DNA of 34,679 nucleotides from Clostridia bacterium. GTDB lineage: Bacteria; Bacillota; Clostridia; Tissierellales; Dethiosulfatibacteraceae. The stretch covers positions 1-34,679 of the forward strand of contig JAABRS010000007.1 in assembly GCA_011390775.1 (NCBI GenBank), given 5' to 3'. The translations under genes and the position numbers were made by a program. The notes under the pieces are model-generated. The model ran no database searches. It was not told the origin of the DNA and saw only the letters and a program-made list of their open reading frames with translations. Of this stretch, positions 28,948 to 34,679 are shown in pieces (position 1 is the stretch's first letter; each line of letters opens with the position of its first letter).

Positions 28948-30531
28948 ATGAATAATAATATAATTCATTGTATGAAAGAAGATTATATTGAATATTTAAG
29001 AGATGAATCAAGAACGATAGGTAGAGCAGAAAGTATTTCTTTTCCAAAAAATGAAGAAGAAATAATTGGAATTGTTAAAGATATGTATTCCAAGGAAATT
29101 CCTATTACAATACAGGGAGCTAGAACTGGGCTTGCTGCAGGTGCTGTTCCTAGGAAGGGTCACGTGTTAAATCTTTCAAAGCTTAATAATATTTTGGGAA
29201 TGAGAGTAGATTCGGAAGATAATTATTATGTAACTTTACAACCTGGTACGATACTATCTCAATTTAAAGAAAAAATAAAATTAAGAAAATTTGACACTAC
29301 TAAATGGGATTTTAAATCAAAAAGAGTGTTCAATGATTTTTGTAAAAAAGAAGAAATGTTCTTTAGTCCGGATCCAACTGAGACTAGTGCTACAATTGGT
29401 GGAATGGTTTCTTGTAATGCATCAGGGGCAAGGAGTTATATGTATGGACCTACGAGAAAATATATTGAAAAATTAAAATTAGTACTATCGAATGGGGATA
29501 CATTAACTGTAGAGAGAGGTAAAAATTTTGCAAATGGGAGAAAGTTAGAATTAAAAACTGATGAAGGTATGAATATAGAATTTAAATTACCTAAATATTT
29601 TATGCCTAATAGTAAAAATGCATCAGGATACTTTGTAGAAGATAATATGGACGCTGTAGATTTGTTTATAGGTGCAGATGGAACTCTTGGAATAATAACT
29701 GAAATAGAAGTAAGACTTTTAAAACTACCAGAAATAATTTGGGGAGTAAGTTGTTTTTTTGAAAATGAATCAGCAGCAATTAAGTTTGTTGAAGAGATCA
29801 GATCTAACCAAAAAGATATAGCTTCAATAGAGTTTTTCGATAAAAATGCTTTAGATATTTTAAAAAAACAAAAAGAAATTAATCCTGGATTTGAAAGATT
29901 ACCAGATGTGGATGAAAAAATGAAGTCAGTTATATATTTGGAGATTCATACAGAAGAAGAGAAGGAAGCATTAATAGATTTAAAAAAAATAGCAAAGATA
30001 ATGAATGATTCCCAAGGTTCTTCAAAAAATACATGGGTTGCAAAAAATGATGTAGGACTAAATAGATTAATATTTTTTAGGCATGCAGTTCCAGAAAGCG
30101 TTAACATGCTTATAGATGAAAGAAAAAAAGAAAATTCTAAGATAACAAAACTAGGTACAGATATGTCTGTACCAGATGAACATTTGGAAAAAGTTATAAA
30201 AATGTATAAAAAAGATATTATAAAAGAAAAATTAGAATCAGCAACCTGGGGACATATAGGTGATAATCATCTCCACGTAAATATTTTGCCTAGAGACAAT
30301 AAAGATTATGATAAAGGATTAAACCTTTATGAAAAATGGGCTAAAAAAGTAACAGAATTAGGAGGAGCTGTTTCGGCTGAACACGGAGTAGGAAAATTAA
30401 AATCAAAATATTTAAAAGTAATGTATGGACAAAATCATATAGATGAAATGATAGATATAAAATCGAAACTTGATCCTAAGTTATTATTAAGTCCAGGTAA
30501 TTTATTTGAAGTCGGAAAAAGGAGTGAATAA
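28948..30531 (+). CDS. FAD-linked 2-hydroxyacid dehydrogenase (GlcD/D-lactate dehydrogenase family)
   Basis: PITIQGARTGLAAGAVP; PDPTETSATIGGMVSCNASGARSYMYGPTRKYI; GADGTLGIITEIEVRLL; GHIGDNHLHVNILP; SAEHGVGKLK. Confidence 0.92.
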   Translation: MNNNIIHCMKEDYIEYLRDESRTIGRAESISFPKNEEEIIGIVKDMYSKEIPITIQGARTGLAAGAVPRKGHVLNLSKLNNILGMRVDSEDNYYVTLQPGTILSQFKEKIKLRKFDTTKWDFKSKRVFNDFCKKEEMFFSPDPTETSATIGGMVSCNASGARSYMYGPTRKYIEKLKLVLSNGDTLTVERGKNFANGRKLELKTDEGMNIEFKLPKYFMPNSKNASGYFVEDNMDAVDLFIGADGTLGIITEIEVRLLKLPEIIWGVSCFFENESAAIKFVEEIRSNQKDIASIEFFDKNALDILKKQKEINPGFERLPDVDEKMKSVIYLEIHTEEEKEALIDLKKIAKIMNDSQGSSKNTWVAKNDVGLNRLIFFRHAVPESVNMLIDERKKENSKITKLGTDMSVPDEHLEKVIKMYKKDIIKEKLESATWGHIGDNHLHVNILPRDNKDYDKGLNLYEKWAKKVTELGGAVSAEHGVGKLKSKYLKVMYGQNHIDEMIDIKSKLDPKLLLSPGNLFEVGKRSE

Positions 30532-30533
30532 TT

Positions 30534-31313
30534 ATGAAAATAGTAGTTTGTGTAAAACAGGTTCCCTCTACTAATGAGGTTAGATTAGATCCTGAAACTA
30601 ATACAATTATAAGAGATGGAAAACAATCTGTTATTAATCCCTTTGATACATATGCCTTAGAAGAAGCCATTAGAATAAAAGAAAAAATTCAAGGAGAAGT
30701 AATAGCATTAAGTATGGGTATACCAGCTGCAGAAAAAATATTGAGAGATGCTGTAAGTGTTGGAGCCGATAGTGGAATGCTATTGTCTGATAGAAGTTTT
30801 GCTGGAGCAGATACTTTAGCTACTGCATATACATTATCATTAGGAGTTAAAAAAATTAGTGAAGTAGATTTAATATTATGTGGAAAAATGGCAGTTGATG
30901 GAGATACAGCTCAAATAGGACCTGAATTAGCTGAGAATTTAAAGATACCTCATATTACAAATGTATCAGAAATAATAGAAATTAATGATAGTGAAATAAT
31001 ATGCAGAACTATTACTGAAACTGGCAAAAGGTTGGTAAAAACAAAGACACCTGTTTTATTAACGGTTTTAAAAGATATTAATATGCCCAGATTACCTTCT
31101 ATAGATGGGGTTATTAATAGTTTGGATGCTCCTGTTGCTGTGGAAAATGCTGAATCTTTAGGAGCAAATAAGTCCTATATTGGGCTTTCAGGTTCTCCTA
31201 CTCAAGTTGTAAAAACATACATACCTGAAAGAAAGAATGAGTCAATTGAGATTAAAGGTGACTCTGAAACTAAATCAGAAAAAATAAATTCTGTAATAAA
31301 GGAGGTAATCTAA
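30534..31313 (+). CDS. etfB: Electron transfer flavoprotein subunit beta
   Basis: MKIVVCVKQVPSTNEVRLDPETNTIIRDGKQSVINPFDTYALEEA; DLILCGKMAVDGDTAQIGPELAENL. Confidence 0.96.
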   Translation: MKIVVCVKQVPSTNEVRLDPETNTIIRDGKQSVINPFDTYALEEAIRIKEKIQGEVIALSMGIPAAEKILRDAVSVGADSGMLLSDRSFAGADTLATAYTLSLGVKKISEVDLILCGKMAVDGDTAQIGPELAENLKIPHITNVSEIIEINDSEIICRTITETGKRLVKTKTPVLLTVLKDINMPRLPSIDGVINSLDAPVAVENAESLGANKSYIGLSGSPTQVVKTYIPERKNESIEIKGDSETKSEKINSVIKEVI

Positions 31314-32513
31314 ATGAGTGGATTAATAATAGATAGTGATGCGTGTAGAGGATGTGGTATCTGCATAAAAAGTTGTAGTTATGAAGCTTTGGAAATGAAA
31401 GATAAGAAAGCTCAGGTTAATGAAAATTGTGTCTTATGCGGTATGTGTATTGAAAGTTGTCCTTTTGATGCAATTAAAATTGAAAAAGAAAAAACAAATG
31501 GTATTGAACTAGAGGACTATAAAGATATATGGGTTTTTATAGAGCAAAATGATGGTGAAATAGAGCCTGTATCTTACGAGCTATTATCAAAAGCAAGAGA
31601 ATTATCTAAAGAAAGGAATTGTTCTGTAAATGCCCTTCTGCTGGGAGAGGATATAAGTAAAGAGGCAGACAAATTATTTGCTTATGGTGCAAATAAAGTT
31701 TATATAAGTGAATATGAAATTTTGAAAGATAATTTAGAAGAGATTTATGTTGAATTTTTAGATAAGGTTGTATTAGATTATAAACCTGAAATATTTTTGT
31801 TTGGAGCAACTAATTTTGGTAGATCTATAGCACCAAGGATAGCTGCACGTGTAAAGACAGGTCTTACAGCTGACTGTACGATTTTGGAAATTGATGAAGA
31901 ATCAGGATTATTGAACCAAACTAGGCCTGCATTTGGTGGAAATTTAATGGCTCAGATAGTTTGTCCGGAACATAGACCACAAATGGCAACAGTAAGGCCA
32001 GGTGTAATGGAAGCAGTTAAAAAGGAGACAAATACTAAAGAAGTAATAAATATAGATATGCCTAGTATTAAAGAACCAAGTATTAAAATATTAGAAAATA
32101 TAATAGAAAAAAAAGCCGAATCTATTTCTGACGCAGAAATAATAGTATCTGTAGGAAGGGGGATTGGATCACAGAAGAATCTTGCGTTAGTTGAGAGATT
32201 AGCAGAGCTTTTGGGTGGTAAAGTTGGAGTATCTAGACCGTTGGTAGATGTAGGTTGGGCTGACCAAAAGAATCAAATAGGTCAAACGGGTTCTATTGTA
32301 GCACCAAAACTACTAGTTACTTTTGGCATTTCAGGTGCAATACAACATCTTGCAGGTATTAGCGGAGCAGAAACGATTATATCCATTAATACAGATAAGG
32401 ATGCAGCTATATTTACAGTTGCTAATTATAAAGTAGTAGGAGATTGTGTGGAAATTTTGAAGAGCATGATTTCTAAGTTAGAAAAAAAGTGTGAAAAAGA
32501 ACAGGTAGTATAA
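31314..32513 (+). CDS. etfA: Electron transfer flavoprotein subunit alpha with N-terminal 2x[4Fe-4S] ferredoxin domain
   Basis: CRGCGICIKSC...CVLCGMCIESCP; C-terminal EtfA FAD domain GGKVGVSRPLVDVGWADQKNQIGQTGSIVAPKLLVTFGISGAIQHLAGI. Confidence 0.96.
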   Translation: MSGLIIDSDACRGCGICIKSCSYEALEMKDKKAQVNENCVLCGMCIESCPFDAIKIEKEKTNGIELEDYKDIWVFIEQNDGEIEPVSYELLSKARELSKERNCSVNALLLGEDISKEADKLFAYGANKVYISEYEILKDNLEEIYVEFLDKVVLDYKPEIFLFGATNFGRSIAPRIAARVKTGLTADCTILEIDEESGLLNQTRPAFGGNLMAQIVCPEHRPQMATVRPGVMEAVKKETNTKEVINIDMPSIKEPSIKILENIIEKKAESISDAEIIVSVGRGIGSQKNLALVERLAELLGGKVGVSRPLVDVGWADQKNQIGQTGSIVAPKLLVTFGISGAIQHLAGISGAETIISINTDKDAAIFTVANYKVVGDCVEILKSMISKLEKKCEKEQVV

Positions 32514-32534
32514 AAAATAAATGGAGGTATTAGT

Positions 32535-33788
32535 ATGATGAATTTAAGTTTTGACATGACACAAACGCTTTTTATAGCAGTTATATTATTATTAATTGGA
32601 GGTTTTATTAAAAGTAAAGTTAAATTTTTAGAAAAGTATTGCATTCCATCTCCCGTAGTTGGAGGACTTATATTTTCTGTATTAGTTTTAATATTAAGAC
32701 AAACAGGAATAGTTACCTTTGTATTTGATAAAACTTTACAACAATTTTTTATGAACTTATTCTTTACTGCTTGTGGATTTGCAGCTAGTATTGCTTTGCT
32801 GAAAAATGGAGGTAAAAAAGTCATAACATTTTTGGGTTTAGCAGCAGCTTTAGCATTTTTACAAAATGTTACATCAGTTGGGTTATCAAAAGTTTTAAAT
32901 ATAGAACCTATGATGGCTTTAATGACTGGATCAATACCTATGACAGGTGGACATGGAAATGCAGCAGCATTTGCTCCATTAGCAGAAGAAATGGGATATA
33001 CAGGAGCATTATCAGTAGCAGTAGCAGCAGCAACTTTTGGTTTAGTGGCAGGATCTATAATCGGAGGGCCTATAGCAAACAATCTAATAATAAAGAAAAA
33101 TTTATTTAACAAAGAATTAAAAGAAAAAAGCTTGGAAAATTCTAGAGTTCAAGAAAACGTTTCTGGATCTACAGTAACAGTATCCTATGGTGAAAGCACC
33201 AAAGAATCGGAGGATAATTTGTTTAATGCAAAACAATTGACAAAAGGATTTTATTTGTTGTTTATCGGGTTAGGACTAGGATCCATTCTTCATATTGTTT
33301 TTAAGATTTTACTACCTGGAGTAACTCTTCCAATTCACGTAATGGGGATGTTAGGCGGAGTAATCATAAGAGTTGTTATGGATATTAAGGGTTTTAAAGT
33401 TCCTTCAAAAGAAATAGATACAATAGGTAATGTAAGTTTGGGTATATTTGTATCAATGGCAGTATACACAATGAAATTATGGGAGCTTGCAGAACTTGCA
33501 CTACCATTAATAATCCTATTAATAGCTCAAGTTGTATTAGTTATTCTTTTTGTAAGGTTTATTACATTCTATGTTATGGGTAAAGATTACGATTCAGCTA
33601 TGATGGTAGCTGGGCATGTAGGTTTTAGTATGGGAGCTACACCAGTATCAATGGCTAATATGAAGAGTGTGAGTGATAAATATGCTTATTCCAAACTAGC
33701 ATTTTTCGTAGTTCCTATTATAGGTGGATTATTTAGTAATTTCACAAATGCAGCTATAATAACATTTTTTATGAATTATGTGAAATAA
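32535..33788 (+). CDS. gltS: Sodium/glutamate symporter family protein (GltS-like)
   Basis: PSPVVGGLIFSVLVL; GSIPMTGGHGNAAAFAPLAEEMGYTGALSVAVAAATFGLVAGSIIGGPIANNLI; GHVGFSMGATPVSMANM. Confidence 0.93.
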   Translation: MMNLSFDMTQTLFIAVILLLIGGFIKSKVKFLEKYCIPSPVVGGLIFSVLVLILRQTGIVTFVFDKTLQQFFMNLFFTACGFAASIALLKNGGKKVITFLGLAAALAFLQNVTSVGLSKVLNIEPMMALMTGSIPMTGGHGNAAAFAPLAEEMGYTGALSVAVAAATFGLVAGSIIGGPIANNLIIKKNLFNKELKEKSLENSRVQENVSGSTVTVSYGESTKESEDNLFNAKQLTKGFYLLFIGLGLGSILHIVFKILLPGVTLPIHVMGMLGGVIIRVVMDIKGFKVPSKEIDTIGNVSLGIFVSMAVYTMKLWELAELALPLIILLIAQVVLVILFVRFITFYVMGKDYDSAMMVAGHVGFSMGATPVSMANMKSVSDKYAYSKLAFFVVPIIGGLFSNFTNAAIITFFMNYVK

Positions 33789-33881
33789 AAATTAAGAAAA
33801 TAATATAGATTAATGATTTATCCTTCAAATTATGTTATCATATCAATAGATTTATGATACGTGATTTGGAGGATTGATTTT

Positions 33882-34622
33882 TTGAATAGACTAATATATT
33901 TATTAGATATGAAATTACTTGTTGATTTAGGCTTTAAAAAAGGAAATAGATTTTTCAGAAGATTAGCTGCTGAAGAGGTAGAGAAGAATATTCGAAAGAT
34001 GGAAAACGATTTAATTGGAATGCAGATTTTTTTGGTAACTAAATTGGTTTTATATATTATTGTTTTATTAAGTGTATTAATAATTAATAAATTTTTGCTG
34101 GATTCAACTATACCTATGTTTTTGATAAGCAGTATTTATCTGCTGTTATTCACTCTGTTCATATATAGAATGGTGAAATGGACTATCCTTTATAGAAACA
34201 ATCGAGAATTAATTAAACAGTACTTACCTAAATATTTAAATGCAAAGAAAAAGAAAAGCAATAAAGAAGCACTAGCGGTATTATTGAATAATTATGTTGA
34301 TAAAAAAATCATAGATAAGGCTGAAGAAAAAAACGGAATAAAAAAAGTTGCATATAGAGTTTTTAATAAATTCAAAAAGAAAAGCAATAGATTACAGGAA
34401 GAACAGGAAAACTTATGTAGAGATGCTGTAGATGAAATAAGTAAGAAAATAAATGAAATATTAAAAAAGAGAGCGATACTATATACCCTTACATTTATTC
34501 TATATATTTTGATAATATTTTTATCAAATGAATTTGTACTCAAGTACTATTACGATGGCAATGGGATATCGGCTTTGATGTATCCATTTAGATATATTTT
34601 AAATTCATACGTATTTAATTAA
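33882..34622 (+). CDS. Uncharacterised membrane protein
   Basis: TTG start at 33882 with GGAGG (33867-33871) upstream, in frame with the listed ORF; hydrophobic segments at residues about 50-100 and near the C-terminus, charged middle region; no family recognised. Confidence 0.65.
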   Translation: MNRLIYLLDMKLLVDLGFKKGNRFFRRLAAEEVEKNIRKMENDLIGMQIFLVTKLVLYIIVLLSVLIINKFLLDSTIPMFLISSIYLLLFTLFIYRMVKWTILYRNNRELIKQYLPKYLNAKKKKSNKEALAVLLNNYVDKKIIDKAEEKNGIKKVAYRVFNKFKKKSNRLQEEQENLCRDAVDEISKKINEILKKRAILYTLTFILYILIIFLSNEFVLKYYYDGNGISALMYPFRYILNSYVFN

Positions 34623-34679
34623 AATAATAACTTTGACCAAAGCACAGTAATAGGAACTAACAGTATTATCCTTATAAAC

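Noticed and set aside
1-34679. CRISPR arrays, transposons/IS, prophage, toxin-antitoxin or defence systems, tRNA/rRNA genes
   Set aside because: No regularly spaced repeats, transposase/integrase, defence-related domains or RNA-gene signatures were visible; the window is a mostly conserved metabolic region

Overview
AT-rich Firmicutes/Clostridia-like chromosomal segment, largely housekeeping and metabolism. In order: (1) 3' part of valS; (2) a purine-riboswitch-controlled operon: xpt, a BMP-family lipoprotein, and an ABC ATPase plus two permeases of the nucleoside-uptake type; (3) a convergent patatin-like phospholipase, a small protein, a PHP-family phosphatase, a small membrane protein and a YtcJ-like amidohydrolase; (4) a de novo purine operon purL(long fused form)-K-E-C-F-M-N-H-D with a clear sigma-A promoter and no recognisable purine riboswitch; (5) a SanA/YdcF-like protein and an NYN(+OST-HTH-like) protein; (6) on the minus strand, a class-3-like aldehyde dehydrogenase, a baeRF-like (bacterial archaeo-eukaryotic release factor) protein and an AraC regulator; (7) a divergent operon of FAD-linked 2-hydroxyacid dehydrogenase, EtfB, EtfA with an N-terminal 2x[4Fe-4S] domain, and GltS; (8) a terminal membrane protein. 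The most interesting item is the purine riboswitch upstream of xpt. Its J1/2, L2, J2/3 and L3 match the guanine class, but the ligand-contacting J3/1 carries about 3 extra nucleotides (CAGGC in place of AC), so ligand specificity may be altered (xanthine is a natural candidate given xpt). Second-tier items are a sigma-B-like promoter in front of the baeRF gene and the GlcD-Etf-GltS operon with an inverted repeat touching both divergent promoters. I saw no CRISPR array, mobile element, tRNA or rRNA, and no convincing large undescribed system.
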